Shown here: piece by piece, positions 19,459 through 29,865 of the stretch
Layout: every line of letters begins with the position of its first letter
Numbering within the stretch: the first letter of the stretch is position 1
NCBI GenBank assembly: GCA_018401495.1
Contig: JAGYJX010000006.1
Location: 248,001-312,000, forward strand
From: Rhodospirillaceae bacterium
GTDB taxonomy: Bacteria; Pseudomonadota; Alphaproteobacteria; Thalassobaculales; Thalassobaculaceae
Direction: 5' to 3'
DNA length: 64,000 bases
Notes under the pieces: generated by a model
Databases searched by the model: none
The model's input: the letters and a program-made list of their open reading frames with translations, nothing else
Told to the model about the DNA's origin: nothing
Made by a program: the position numbers and the translations under genes

Positions 19459-21251
19459 ATGGACTACGCGGCGGTCCGCAATCTGCCGACCATGTTCTTC
19501 GACCAGGCCCGCCGGCTCGGCGACCGGCCGTTTCTGTGGGCGAAGCGCGACAAGGCTTTCGAGTCGATCAGCTACGGCGAGGTCGCCGACAGCGTGCGCC
19601 GGCTCGCCCGCGGGCTGGTCAAACTCGGCGTGAAGGCCGGCGACCGGGTGGTGATCGTCTCCGAGAACCGGCCGGAATGGGCGGTCGCCGACCTCGCGGT
19701 GATGGCAATCGGCGCAATCTCGGTGCCGGCCTACGTCACCAACACCGTGGACGACCACCTCTACATCCTCGACCACGCCGGCGCCGTCGCCGCCATCGTG
19801 TCGACCGGCCGGCTGGCGCGCCGGGTGATCCCGGCGGCGCGCGGCTCGGAGGCGTGCCGCACCGTCGTCACCATGGAGCCGCCGACCGACACCCAGGCCG
19901 CCGAGATCGACGTACACGGCTGGGACGACGTGATGGCGATGGGCGACGGCGTCGACCACGACGTCGAGGCGGCGGCGCTCGGCATCGACCGCGAGGAGAC
20001 CGCCTGCTTCATCTACACCTCCGGCACCGGCGGTCGGCCGAAGGGGTGATGCTGACCCACCGCTCGATCCTGGCGAACTGCGACGGCGCCTACGGCCTGC
20101 TGGAGACCATCGGGCTCGGCGACGAGGTGTTCCTGTCACTGCTGCCGCTGTCGCACTCCTACGAGCACACCGCCGGGCTGTTCTTCCCGATCTCGATCGG
20201 CGCGCAGATCTACTACGCCGAGGGCCCGGACCAGCTCGCCGCCAACCTGCAGGAGGTGCGGCCGACCATCATGACGGCGGTGCCGCGGCTCTACGAGGTG
20301 CTGCACGACCGGATCCTGCGCGGCGTCGAGCGCCAGGGCGGGCAGAAGGCCAAGCTGTTCCACGACGCGGTGCGGCTCGGCCGCAAGCGCTACGAAGATC
20401 CCGCCAGCCTGTCGCTCGGCGAGCGGCTCTACGACTGGCTGCTCGGCCTGCTGGTCCGCCGCAAGGTGGCGACCCGCTTCGGCGGCCGCCTGAAGGCGTT
20501 CGTGTCAGGCGGGGCGGCGCTCAACCCCGACATCGGCAAGTTCTTCCTGGCCCTCGACGTCGCCCTGCTGCAGGGCTACGGCCAGACCGAGGCGTCACCG
20601 GTGATCTCGGCCAACCCGCCGGGCGCGATCAAGATCCACACTGTCGGCCCGGCGCTGCGCGGCGTCGAGGTCCGGATCGCCGAGGACGGCGAGATCCTGG
20701 TGCGCGGCGACATGCTCATGAAGGGCTACTGGCGCGACCCCGAGACAACGGCGGCCACCATCGTCGACGGCTGGCTGCACACCGGCGACATCGGCGTCAT
20801 CCATCCCGACGGCTACATCGAGATCACCGACCGCAAGAAGGACATCATCGTCAACTCCGGCGGCGACAACATCTCGCCGGCCCGGCTGGAGAGCAAGCTG
20901 ACGCTGGAGCGCGAGATCCAGCAGGCGCTGGTGTACGGCGACAAGCGGCCGTACCTGGTGGCGGTGGTGGTTCCCGATCCCGACTTCGTCGAGGCATGGG
21001 CGACCGAGAACGGCCGCACCGCCAACATCGAGGCGCTGTGCGACGACGAGGGGTTCCGCAAGGCGGTCGGCCAGGCGGTCGACCGGGTCAACGGCGACCT
21101 CGCCCAGATCGAGAAGATCCGCCGCTTCGTGGTCGCCCGCGAGCCGTTCACCACCGAGAACGGCATGATGACCCCGACCCTGAAGATCCGCCGCCACAAG
21201 ATCCGCGAGAACTACTGGGAGAAGCTCGACGGCCTGTACGGGCGGGGGTAG
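19459..21251 (+). CDS. Long-chain acyl-CoA synthetase (AMP-forming), frameshifted
   Basis: An AMP-dependent synthetase of about 597 residues that activates fatty acids to acyl-CoA through an acyl-adenylate. The P-loop motif YTSGTGGRPKG is followed by VMLTHRSIL, with GYGQTE, LHTGDIG and DRKKDIIVNSGGDNISP further on. One G is missing in the GGGG run at about 20042-20046, so the ATP-binding motif is split across frames. ATG preceded by AGGGAGG. Close to the AMP-binding long-chain ligases often called FadD15-like; chain-length specificity cannot be read. Confidence 0.9.
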
Positions 21252-21272
21252 GGAAACTCTCGCTGCTGGCTG

Positions 21273-21391
21273 CCCTTCGTGGCCCCCGCTGCGCGGGGGC
21301 GCCTCAGGGCGACAGAGTAACCAATTGGAAGCGCTCTATTTGATTCTATCGTCCTGAGGTGCCGGCCGCGCAGCGGCCGGCCACGAAGGAC
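21273..21391. repeat. Dispersed palindromic repeat, copy 1
   Basis: Outer arms CCTTCGTGGC and GCCACGAAGGA enclose inner arms CCTCAGGGCGACAG and TCGTCCTGAGG, each flanked by its own GC-rich hairpin. A second copy with the same plan lies at 58180-58290. Both copies lie between convergent genes, here the acyl-CoA synthetase and the DUF1203 gene, so it may act as a two-way terminator. No U-tract is present, so intrinsic termination would be atypical. Confidence 0.8.
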
Positions 21392-21426
21392 CAGAGGGGG
21401 CGCTCCGTCGATCGGTTCTGACGCTC

Positions 21427-21897
21427 TCAGGCCCGCTCGATGCGGCACTGGTAGCAGTTGTTCGACGCCGAGCGGACGTGCAGGTAGGCGATCCGCGGGT
21501 CGGCGAGCATCGCCTCCGCCCTGGCCGGAATCGCCGGGGTCTCGACGATCTGGCCGGTGCCGTAGACGATCCGGTCGTCCTCCCCGTAGCCGCGCACGAT
21601 GTAGTGCCGCGACTCCAGCGCCGGAGGGATCGCATCGCCCTCCGGCCAGCGCTCGCGCGAGTCCGCGTGCAGGAAGATCGGCCCGATCTCGGCGTAGGGC
21701 TGCGGCGCGGGAAACGGCCGGTGCGCCAGGATCAGGTAGGGCTCGCCCGCCGGCACGGCGCGCAGCGTCAGCCGGCACGGCACCCCGTCGCCGTCGGAGA
21801 TCCGCCGCTCCGGCACCTGGCCGTTGGCGTCGGGGCCGCCGTCCTGCAGCCGGCGGGCGATGTCGAGGGGAAGGGCGACGAATCGGATGGCGGGCAT
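21427..21897 (-). CDS. DUF1203 domain-containing protein
   Basis: A 156-residue protein matching the DUF1203 pattern: GVPCRLTLRAVPAGEPYLIL near the N-terminus, then PYAEIGPIFLHAD and YGTGQIVE, ending with a cysteine pair in NNCYQCRIE. The family is conserved in proteobacteria and has no established function. The conserved C-terminal cysteines suggest metal or redox chemistry, which is inference. No signal peptide. It is divergent from the AhpD-like gene. Confidence 0.8.
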   Translation of the reverse strand: MPAIRFVALPLDIARRLQDGGPDANGQVPERRISDGDGVPCRLTLRAVPAGEPYLILAHRPFPAPQPYAEIGPIFLHADSRERWPEGDAIPPALESRHYIVRGYGEDDRIVYGTGQIVETPAIPARAEAMLADPRIAYLHVRSASNNCYQCRIERA

Positions 21898-22018
21898 CGG
21901 TGCCTCCTCGGGCGCGTGGCGTGACGCCGCCAGGGATGCCCGAGCCGCCGCGACGGCTCTATCCGCGGCTTGCGGAGACGGTCAGAATGGCGCCTCGATA
22001 GGCGAGGAGAGCGACGCG

Positions 22019-22624
22019 ATGACCTGGATACGCACGGTTCCGTACCCCGAGGCGACCGGCCGGCTGAAGACGCTGTACGACCGGGTGAAGGGGCCGGGCG
22101 ACAACGTCGACAACATCATGATGGCGCACTCGCTGCGGCCGCATTCGATGGAGGGCCACATGACCCTCTACAAGTACGTCCTGCACCATTCCGGCAACCG
22201 GGTGCCGAAGCACTTCCTGGAGACGCTTGGGGTGCAGGTCAGCCTGCTGAACGGCTGCTCGTACTGCGTCGAGCACCACTTCCAGGGCCTGCGCCGGCTG
22301 CTCGGCGACGACGACCGCGCGAACCAGATCCGCGCCGCCTTCGAGGCGGGTGACCCGGCGGCGGCGTTCGACGCCAGGCATCTGGCTGCGGTGCGCTACA
22401 CCGAGCGGCTGACCCGCGACCCGGCCGGGATGACGCCGGACACGGTCGAGGCGATGCGCGCGGCGGGGTGGGACGACGGCGAGATCCTGGAGATCAACCA
22501 GGTCGTGGCCTACTTCGCCTACGCCAACCGCACCGTGCTGGGTCTCGGGGTCGACACCGACGGCGACATCCTCGGCCTCTCGCCGGGCGAGAACGACGAC
22601 CCGGAGAACTGGAACCACGCCTGA
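22019..22624 (+). CDS. AhpD-like peroxidase-related protein (carboxymuconolactone decarboxylase fold)
   Basis: A 201-residue protein of the uncharacterised peroxidase-related/AhpD superfamily. The redox motif NGCSYCVEHHFQGL carries the Cys-x2-Cys pair and the following His used by AhpD to reduce peroxides or partner proteins. The C-terminal DDPENWNHA is typical of this subfamily. Starts at ATG with GCGAGGAGAG upstream. It probably contributes to peroxide or thiol homeostasis in the cytoplasm. A block of tandem repeats lies downstream. Confidence 0.85.
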   Translation: MTWIRTVPYPEATGRLKTLYDRVKGPGDNVDNIMMAHSLRPHSMEGHMTLYKYVLHHSGNRVPKHFLETLGVQVSLLNGCSYCVEHHFQGLRRLLGDDDRANQIRAAFEAGDPAAAFDARHLAAVRYTERLTRDPAGMTPDTVEAMRAAGWDDGEILEINQVVAYFAYANRTVLGLGVDTDGDILGLSPGENDDPENWNHA

Positions 22625-22680
22625 TCGCCGGCGGGCGCCGGTCCGGGACAGCGCCGCTGCGTCCGGGATGGCGCCCCTCC

Positions 22681-23155
22681 CCACCTTGTCGTCATCCCGG
22701 CCAAGCGCAGCGCGAGCCGGGAGCCACCCGCCGCTCCATCGGCGCCACCACCGGCAAGCCGCCGTCGCTTCGTAGGTCCCGGATCCGTCCCGCCGGGCGC
22801 GGCCGGTCCGGGATGACGAGGGGAGAGAGCCCGCTCACTGACGTGATGACAAGGAAAGGGGCGGCGAACAGCGGGGGTGATCACACCCCACCTTGTCGTC
22901 ATCCCGGCCAAGCGCAGCGCGACCCGGACTCCCGCCGCTCCGTCGGCACCACCAGCGGCAAGCCGCCATCGCTCCTTGGGTCCCGGATCCGTCCCGCCGG
23001 GGCGGGCCGGTCCGGGATGACGAGGGGGAGAGAGAGCCCGCTCACTGACGTGACGACAAAAGGAAAGGGGCGGCGAACAGCGGGGGTGATCACCCCCACC
23101 TTGTCGTCATCCCGGCCAAGCGCAGCGCGAGCCGGGAGCCACACCCGCCGCTTGG
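22681..23155. repeat. 207-208 bp tandem repeat, two copies plus partial third, filling the 22625-23162 intergenic
   Basis: The sequence CCACCTTGTCGTCATCCCGG begins at 22681, 22888 and 23096, giving periods of 207 and 208 bases; the third copy stops after about 60 bases at the hisC stop. Each unit contains two opposed GTCATCCCGG / CCGGGATGAC palindromes and a GTGATCAC. It belongs to the same family as 14106-14200. The 538-base intergenic lies between convergent ahpD-like and hisC genes and holds no credible gene. Confidence 0.88.
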
Positions 23156-23162
23156 ACGGCGC

Positions 23163-24284
<1,122 letters not shown>

Positions 24285-24436
24285 GCGCGGGTCTCCTTCA
24301 GAGGGCTCGGCGCGCAGAGTAGAGGGGAAGGCCGCGGTCGGTAAGAGGGGAGTCGCGGCTCTGCTTTCCGCTGACGGAACGAATGGCACGGCCGGCCGAT
24401 TGCCCGCAGACGAACCATCCGGAGAGGAGGCTGACC

Positions 24437-24916
24437 ATGACGCCATCTACCGCCGAACGCGTCCCCGCCAACACGGCCGACGACATCAACCGCCGGATCG
24501 CCCGGGAGACCGAGGTCAGGCTGGCCTACTACCGGGATCACCCGGAGGAGATCGCCGACCGGCTCCGGGAACTCGATCACGAATGGGATGTCGAGCGCGT
24601 GCTTGAGGCCAACGCCGCCAGCCTGGCGTTCGCCGGCGTCGCCCTCGGTGCCATGGGATCGCGCGCGTGGCTGATCCTGCCGGCGGTTGTGACGGCCTTC
24701 CTGCTGCAGCACTCCGTCGAGGGCTGGTGCCCGCCGTTGCCGGTGCTGCGCCGGATCGGGTTCCGGACCGCCGAGGAGATCGGCCGGGAACGCTACGCCC
24801 TGAAAGCCCTGCGCGGCGACTTCGACGAACTCCGCCAAGCCGAGGACAGGTTGGCGGCGGTGCTTCGGGCGGTCGGGATCCGACAGCGTCACCGCTCGCC
24901 GCCGCAGCCGTCCTAG
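24437..24916 (+). CDS. DUF2892-like membrane protein
   Basis: A 159-residue protein with a charged N-terminal helix (about residues 1-55), a hydrophobic pair LAFAGVALGAMGSRAWLILPAVVTAFLLQH forming one or two membrane segments, and a conserved tail GWCPPLPVLRRIGFRT followed by ERYALKALRGDF. The GWCPP...GFRT element matches DUF2892/YgaP-type membrane proteins found beside rhodanese or stress genes. Function unknown. A strong GGAGAGGAGG precedes the ATG at 24437. Confidence 0.75.
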   Translation: MTPSTAERVPANTADDINRRIARETEVRLAYYRDHPEEIADRLRELDHEWDVERVLEANAASLAFAGVALGAMGSRAWLILPAVVTAFLLQHSVEGWCPPLPVLRRIGFRTAEEIGRERYALKALRGDFDELRQAEDRLAAVLRAVGIRQRHRSPPQPS

Positions 24917-24985
24917 GCCGCCGGGCCGGCCGCGACGCGGTGCCGGACCGACGCCGCGCCGATACCGCTCTACGCCGACACCGCT

Positions 24986-25195
24986 CTACATGGTGCGGGT
25001 CCAGCCGATCAGGCGGCTCGGGCCGACCGCCGTCACGAGCCCGGGAATCTCGATCAGCCCGGCCACCTCGGTGCGCCGCACCTCCGCGATGGCGCGGGCA
25101 TCGTCCTCGTCGTCGGCCAGGACGATCAGCGTCTTCGGTTCCGACTGCGGATCCTCGTCGCGGACGTTGACCTCGAACAGCCTCTTCAACTTCAT
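24986..25195 (-). CDS. Small acidic hypothetical protein (69 residues)
   Basis: A short frame with good support: GAGGATCGGAAG precedes the ATG, and codon use is like its neighbours. The product starts MKLKRLFEVNV, has an acidic centre (LADDEDDARAIAEV) and ends IGWTRTM; no signal peptide or membrane segment. I do not recognise a family. The regular beta-alpha pattern suggests a compact cytoplasmic protein. It is convergent with the DUF2892-like gene. Confidence 0.55.
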   Translation of the reverse strand: MKLKRLFEVNVRDEDPQSEPKTLIVLADDEDDARAIAEVRRTEVAGLIEIPGLVTAVGPSRLIGWTRTM

Positions 25196-25562
25196 CTTCC
25201 GATCCTCGCGTCGCTCAAAATCACCTGGAAGCGGCGCCGTCGTCGGCGCCCCGAGCCGTGGAGAGCAAACGTTTCCGCCCCGGCGCAGGGTGACAACCGC
25301 GCTCGGGCGTCACGGTTCGCCGGGGGTTCCGCGACATTTTGGAGACGCCTCCAAACCGCCGACGGGTCGCGCCGGAATGGCGAAGTGACCGATGTTCGAG
25401 AGACAATGGACGACAGGAGAGGGGCGTCGAAGGATCTGCGTGTCGAGTCAAAAATCTCCAGGAATCAGTATAGTACACCCTGACCATCATCATAAATAAG
25501 TATGCAGGTCTGCGTCGACTACGCTTCGGATTCCATTAAGTAAATTTTCATTCTCGATTGTT
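25196..25562. other. Intergenic region with an AT-rich promoter zone
   Basis: No convincing gene. Bases 25196-25430 are GC-rich like the surroundings; 25440-25562 are markedly AT-rich and contain TATAGT at 25469-25474 and AAATTTTCATT-type runs, which probably hold the promoter of the sensor/chemoreceptor pair. I see no good sigma-28-like TAAA...GCCGATAA element, which one might expect for a chemotaxis gene. Confidence 0.5.
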
Positions 25563-25595
25563 ACTCTCGCCTCGTGGATAATCCAAGGCGAGAGT
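25563..25595 (+). promoter_or_regulatory. Leader hairpin that covers the ribosome-binding site
   Basis: ACTCTCGCCT (25563-25572) and AGGCGAGAGT (25586-25595) form a perfect 10-bp stem with a 13-base loop. The 3' arm contains GGCGAGAG, the only Shine-Dalgarno-like sequence before the ATG at 25600, so the folded leader would block translation. A thermosensor, protein-binding or small-RNA control element is possible; no known riboswitch pattern is recognised. Confidence 0.55.
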
Positions 25596-25599
25596 CGAA

Positions 25600-26220
25600 A
25601 TGCGACTGAGACAACCATTGATTTTAATTGCGACGCTCGCGGCCCTCCTGGCCGGCGTGGCGCCGGGGAGCGCCTCGGAGCCGGCCCCGTCCAAGGACCT
25701 GGTGACCTCCGACTTGCTCCAGACCATCCGCGACTGGGCTTCCACACCGGTGGTCCGCCTGACCCTGTCCGAGCTCAACGACCGCCAGGCCGGGTTCGAC
25801 CAGCCCGCCATCGACGCGCTCGACCGGCAATGGCTGACCGAGCGCAAGGCCGACGATCAGCCGCTGATCACCGCGGTGCTGTCGAGCCCGCTGTCCGGCT
25901 ACCTGCTGCGGATCCAGGCGGGATCGGCGGGGCTGTACACCGAACTGTTCGTCATGACGGCGAAGGGCCTGAACGCCGGGCAGAGCAGCGTCACCTCGGA
26001 CTACTGGCAGGCCGACGAAGCCAAGTTCCAGAAGACCTTCGACGTCGCCGCCGACGCCGTGTTCGTCGACGAGCCGGAATTCCATGAGGAGACAGCCACC
26101 TGGCGCTGCCAGGTCAATATGACGCTGACCGACGCGGCCGGCGCCAGAATCGGCGCGCTGACGGCGGAAGTGAACCTGACGGAACTTGAGCGCCGCGCTG
26201 CGGCGCGCAAGGGCTCGTGA
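25600..26220 (+). CDS. Periplasmic PDC/Cache-like sensor protein
   Basis: A 206-residue protein with a Sec signal peptide (cleavage near GSASEP). The mature part, with [28 protein letters not shown] and [18 protein letters not shown], resembles free-standing PDC (Cache) ligand-binding domains of alphaproteobacteria, and ends with the [18 protein letters not shown] strand region. It lacks membrane anchors. It lies 14 bases before the chemoreceptor gene, suggesting that it captures a ligand in the periplasm and presents it to that receptor. Family call moderate; the pairing is inference. Confidence 0.65.
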   Translation: MRLRQPLILIATLAALLAGVAPGSASEPAPSKDLVTSDLLQTIRDWASTPVVRLTLSELNDRQAGFDQPAIDALDRQWLTERKADDQPLITAVLSSPLSGYLLRIQAGSAGLYTELFVMTAKGLNAGQSSVTSDYWQADEAKFQKTFDVAADAVFVDEPEFHEETATWRCQVNMTLTDAAGARIGALTAEVNLTELERRAAARKGS

Positions 26221-26234
26221 GCGGGAGAGCGGAC

Positions 26235-27917
26235 ATGTCCTGGCTGAACAACGCATCGATATCGAGAAAGCTGCTGGCCGCCTTTGCCGCGATCGTCGTG
26301 ATCATCGTTGCCGGTGGCGGCGTCACCGTGCTGGAGATCCGGCAGGTCGAGACCGAAGCGCGTCGGACGGTGGCGGTCGCCGAGACCAACCGTGTCCTGA
26401 ACGACCTCAGCGTCGCGGTCGCCGACCAGGTGCTGGCGGTGCGCGGTCTCCTGCTGTCCGGCGACCGTGACAACATCACGCGCTACCAGGAAGCCGGCGG
26501 CCGTTTCGACCGGGCGATGCTGCAGGCGGCCGAGCGCCTGGACGGGTCCGAAGGCGAGGCTCGTCTTGAGGGCCTGAAGGGGCATGTGGTGTCGTGGCGC
26601 CGGGATGTTGCCGACAGGCAGATCGCCTTGATGCGCAAGCCGCTCACGGTGGATGAGGCGCGGGTCATCGAGTCGAATGGCGCCGGTTCCAATTTTCTCG
26701 CCGCCACCGACGCCGAGATTCAGGCGCTGCTGCAACAGGGCGCGGACTCCCTGACCTCGAGCCAGGCCGCGATGGCGTCGGCCTTCAGCGTCACGCTGGC
26801 GGTTTCGCTGATCGGCGCCATCGTCTCCACCGTGCTGGCCGTCGCCGGCTGGCTGGTGCTCGGGCGCAGCATCGTGGTGCCGGTTGCCGGCCTGACCGAG
26901 GTGATGGGTCGACTGACCGAGGGTGACCTGGGCGCCGACATCCCTGGCACGGACCGCGGCGACGAGCTGGGCCGGATGGCCCGGGCGGTCCAGGTGTTCA
27001 AGGACGGCATCGTGGAGAACCGCCGGTTGACCGAGGAGCAGCGGCGCGCGGCCGACGAGAAGCTCGCCCGGGCCGAGGAGGTGGCGCGGCTGATCGCCCG
27101 GTTCGAGGCCGATTCGGCCGATATGCTGGCCAAGCTCGCCGAGCAGGCCGAGCGGATGCGGGCGACCGCCCAGCAGATGAGCGCGGTCGCCGAGGAGACC
27201 GAGCGGCAGTCGACGGCGGTTGCCACCGCCGCAACCGAGGCCGGCGCCAACGTCCAGAACGTGGCGGCCGCCACCGAGGAGCTGACGGCCTCGATCCAGG
27301 ACATCAGCCGGCAGACCCAGAAGGCCAGCAGCGACGCCGCGCAGGCCGCTCAGTCGACCGAGCGGGCGAGCGCCGTGATGTCGACGCTCTCGACGTCCGC
27401 CGTCACCATCGGCGAGGTGGTCAAGCTGATCACCGACATCGCCGAGCAGACCAACCTGCTGGCGCTCAACGCCACCATCGAGGCGGCGCGGGCTGGCGAG
27501 GCCGGCAAGGGCTTCGCGGTGGTCGCTTCCGAGGTGAAGGCGCTGGCCACCCAGACCGCGAAGGCGACCGAGGACATCCGCGCCCAGATCGGGGCGATCC
27601 AGGGCGAGACCGACCACGCCGTGCGCGAGATCGCCGAGGTCGGGCGGATCATCCAGGGCGTCGAGGAGGTGTCGACCGCGATCGCCGCCGCCATGGAGCA
27701 GCAGACCGCCGCCACTCAGGACATCTCCCGCAACGTCAGCCACGCCGCCCACGGCACCGACATGGTCGTCACCAACATCCAGGGTGTCAGCGACGCCGCC
27801 GGCGAGTCCGGCCGGCAAGCCGGCGATGTGCTGTCGGTGGCGCGCGACATGGCCTCGGAGTCTGACCGGATGCGGGCCTCGGTGCAGTCGTTCCTGCAAC
27901 GAATTCAGTCGGCGTAA
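26235..27917 (+). CDS. Methyl-accepting chemotaxis protein
   Basis: A 560-residue transducer. A membrane helix at about residues 13-33 precedes a helical periplasmic domain to about 180; a second helix follows, then HAMP (from [18 protein letters not shown]) and the signalling domain. The kinase-contact hairpin reads [18 protein letters not shown]. No CheB/CheR docking pentapeptide is visible at the C-terminus. ATG with GCGGGAGAG upstream is preferred to a GTG overlapping the previous stop. Probably co-transcribed with the preceding sensor gene; it controls CheA activity and swimming. Confidence 0.93.
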   Translation: MSWLNNASISRKLLAAFAAIVVIIVAGGGVTVLEIRQVETEARRTVAVAETNRVLNDLSVAVADQVLAVRGLLLSGDRDNITRYQEAGGRFDRAMLQAAERLDGSEGEARLEGLKGHVVSWRRDVADRQIALMRKPLTVDEARVIESNGAGSNFLAATDAEIQALLQQGADSLTSSQAAMASAFSVTLAVSLIGAIVSTVLAVAGWLVLGRSIVVPVAGLTEVMGRLTEGDLGADIPGTDRGDELGRMARAVQVFKDGIVENRRLTEEQRRAADEKLARAEEVARLIARFEADSADMLAKLAEQAERMRATAQQMSAVAEETERQSTAVATAATEAGANVQNVAAATEELTASIQDISRQTQKASSDAAQAAQSTERASAVMSTLSTSAVTIGEVVKLITDIAEQTNLLALNATIEAARAGEAGKGFAVVASEVKALATQTAKATEDIRAQIGAIQGETDHAVREIAEVGRIIQGVEEVSTAIAAAMEQQTAATQDISRNVSHAAHGTDMVVTNIQGVSDAAGESGRQAGDVLSVARDMASESDRMRASVQSFLQRIQSA

Positions 27918-28030
27918 ATGGGGCCGGTTAAGGATTTGTTCATAGCGGCCGGGTAGAAGTTCTCCCGGGACGCGGACTGGTCGAGACCCTCCGAGAGCGC
28001 CGGGATGGCGATCGAGGAGGAGGGAGCCGG

Positions 28031-28063
28031 CGGCGGGCGCTTCTCGGGGAGGGGCGCCCGCCG
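28031..28063 (+). terminator. GC-rich hairpin downstream of the chemoreceptor
   Basis: CGGCGGGCGC and GCGCCCGCCG form a 10-bp stem around a 13-base loop about 115 bases after the receptor stop. There is no U-run, so it is only terminator-like. Confidence 0.35.
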
Positions 28064-28138
28064 TTCCGGTGTTTGCGGCAGCCGGCTGGCGATGCTCTTC
28101 GCGTGCGCCGCCGGACCCGCCGCGTTATCGTCCCCGCC

Positions 28139-29663
28139 ATGACGGTCACCACATCCGACGACTCCACCGCCTCCGGTCCGACCGCGTTCACGCGGGCGAT
28201 GATCCTGACCACCCTGACCATGGTCACGATGCTGTACGCGATGACGGTTACCATCGCGAACGTATCGCTGCCGCAGATGCAGGGAACGCTGTCGGCGACC
28301 ACCGACCAGATCGCGCTGGTCGTCACCTTCAACATCATCGCCACCGCGGTCGCGACGCCGATGACGGGCTGGCTGGCGGCGCGCTTCTCGCGGCGTGCCA
28401 TCCTGATCTGGGGGGTGGTCGGCTTCACGTGCGCGTCGCTGGCCTGCGGTCTCGCCACCTCGCTCGAGGGCCTGGTGCTGTTCCGGGTCCTGCAGGGCGC
28501 CTTCGGGGCGCCGCTGGTGCCGCTCAGCCAGGCGATCGTGATGGACAGCTACCCGCGCGAGAAGCAGGCCTCCGCCATGGCGATCTTCGGCATGGGAGTG
28601 GTCGTCGGGCCGGTGCTGGCGCCGACCGTCGGCGGCATCCTCTCGGAGATGTACAACTGGCGCTGGGTCTTCTTCATGATCGTGCCGTTCGGGCTGACGG
28701 CGCTGGCCGGCGTGATCGTCTACATCCAGGACCGCAGCCGGGCCGGCGCCTCGCACCTGGACTGGACCGGCTTCCTGGCGCTGTCGGTGTTCATCGCCAG
28801 CTTCCAGTTCATGCTCGACCAGGGCGAGCGGCTGGACTGGCATCAGTCCGGGCATGATCCTGATGTGCGGCGCGCTGGCGGCGCTGGCGCTGTACATCTT
28901 CATCGCCCACTCCGCGACCGCCGAGCGGCCGTTCCTGAACCCCAAGCTGCTCGCCGACCGCAACTACGCGCTCGGCTTGGCGATCGTGTTCGTGTTCGGG
29001 ATGCTCAACTTCACGCCGACGACGCTGCTGCCGCCGCTGATGCAGGGGGTCCGCGGCTACCCGGACTCGGTCATCGGCATCGTGCTCGGCGCGCGCGGGG
29101 TCGGCACGCTGATCGGCTTCTTCCTGATGTTCTGGGCGAACAAGTTCGACCCGAGGTTCCTGCTGGTCATGGGCTTCGCCTGCCAGGCCTATTCAGGCTG
29201 GGTGCTGGCGCATTTCAGCGTCGACCTGACGACCTGGGGCGTGCTCTGGACCAGCGCTCTGCAGGGCTTCGGGGTCGGGGTCATCTGGGTGCCGCTGACG
29301 CTGGTCACGTTTGCGACCCTCGACAAGCGAAGCACCGCCGAGGCCACGGCGATCTTCCACCTGGTGCGCAACATCGGCAGCTCGATCTTCATCTCGCTGT
29401 CGATCACGGTGGCGTTGCGGACCGCCCGGATAACGTACTCCGAGCTGGCGCCGAACGCCTCGCCGATGAACCGGGCGCTGTCGATGCAGGAGGGCATGTT
29501 CGGCAGCTGGTCACTCGACGACGCGGCGTCGCTGGCCGCGCTTTCCCAGGAGATCAGCCGACAGTCCATGATGATCGGCTACCTGAACGCCTTCCATCTG
29601 TTCGAGTGGACCGCGCTCGCGGTGATCCCCCTCGTCCTGCTGGTCAAGGTGCCGCGACGGTAG
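28139..29663 (+). CDS. MFS exporter, DHA2 (EmrB/QacA) family, frameshifted
   Basis: About 508 residues with many membrane helices, consistent with the 14-helix DHA2 drug:proton antiporters. Family signs: ANVSLPQMQGTL in helix 1, LFRVLQGAFGAPLVPLSQ (motif C region) and GVVVGPVLAPTVGGILSE. It likely pumps hydrophobic or cationic compounds out using the proton gradient, usually with a membrane-fusion partner, which is absent here. One extra G at 28850-28852 breaks the frame at LDWHQS/GMILMCG. ATG at 28139; no strong ribosome-binding site. Confidence 0.87.
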
Positions 29664-29801
29664 CGCACCACCACAACCCGTTCGACGCAGCCGCCCGCCG
29701 GGTGCTGCACCGAACCCGGATCAAGGGGCTCTCGCGCTCACTCGCGGCACAGCCGCGGCACCCAGCCGACCGGGGTGGGCGCTCCGGGCCCGGAACGGCG
29801 A

Positions 29802-29827
29802 ACGCCGGGGCCTTCCGGCCCCGGCGT
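29802..29827. terminator. Hairpin between convergent MFS and TRAP genes
   Basis: ACGCCGGGGCC and GGCCCCGGCGT pair perfectly over 11 bp with a TTCC loop. It lies about 140 bases past the MFS stop and 39 bases past the opposing TRAP gene stop, so it could end transcription from both sides. No U-tract on either strand. Confidence 0.5.
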
Positions 29828-29865
29828 CGCGGCGGCCCCTCTTGGACCGAAGGCCGGCGGGTGGG

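Noticed and set aside
20030..20050. Programmed frameshift in the acyl-CoA synthetase P-loop
   Set aside because: The slippery pattern is only a G run that lost one base, like many other sites in the window; no stimulatory structure is apparent.
17055..21251. A single open frame of 1398 codons joining the scaffold gene and acyl-CoA synthetase
   Set aside because: The middle is the antisense of pepF, and the ends belong to unrelated families; one-base shifts create the apparent fusion.
22681..23155. CRISPR array
   Set aside because: Units are about 207 bp with no short repeat-spacer pattern and no cas genes nearby.
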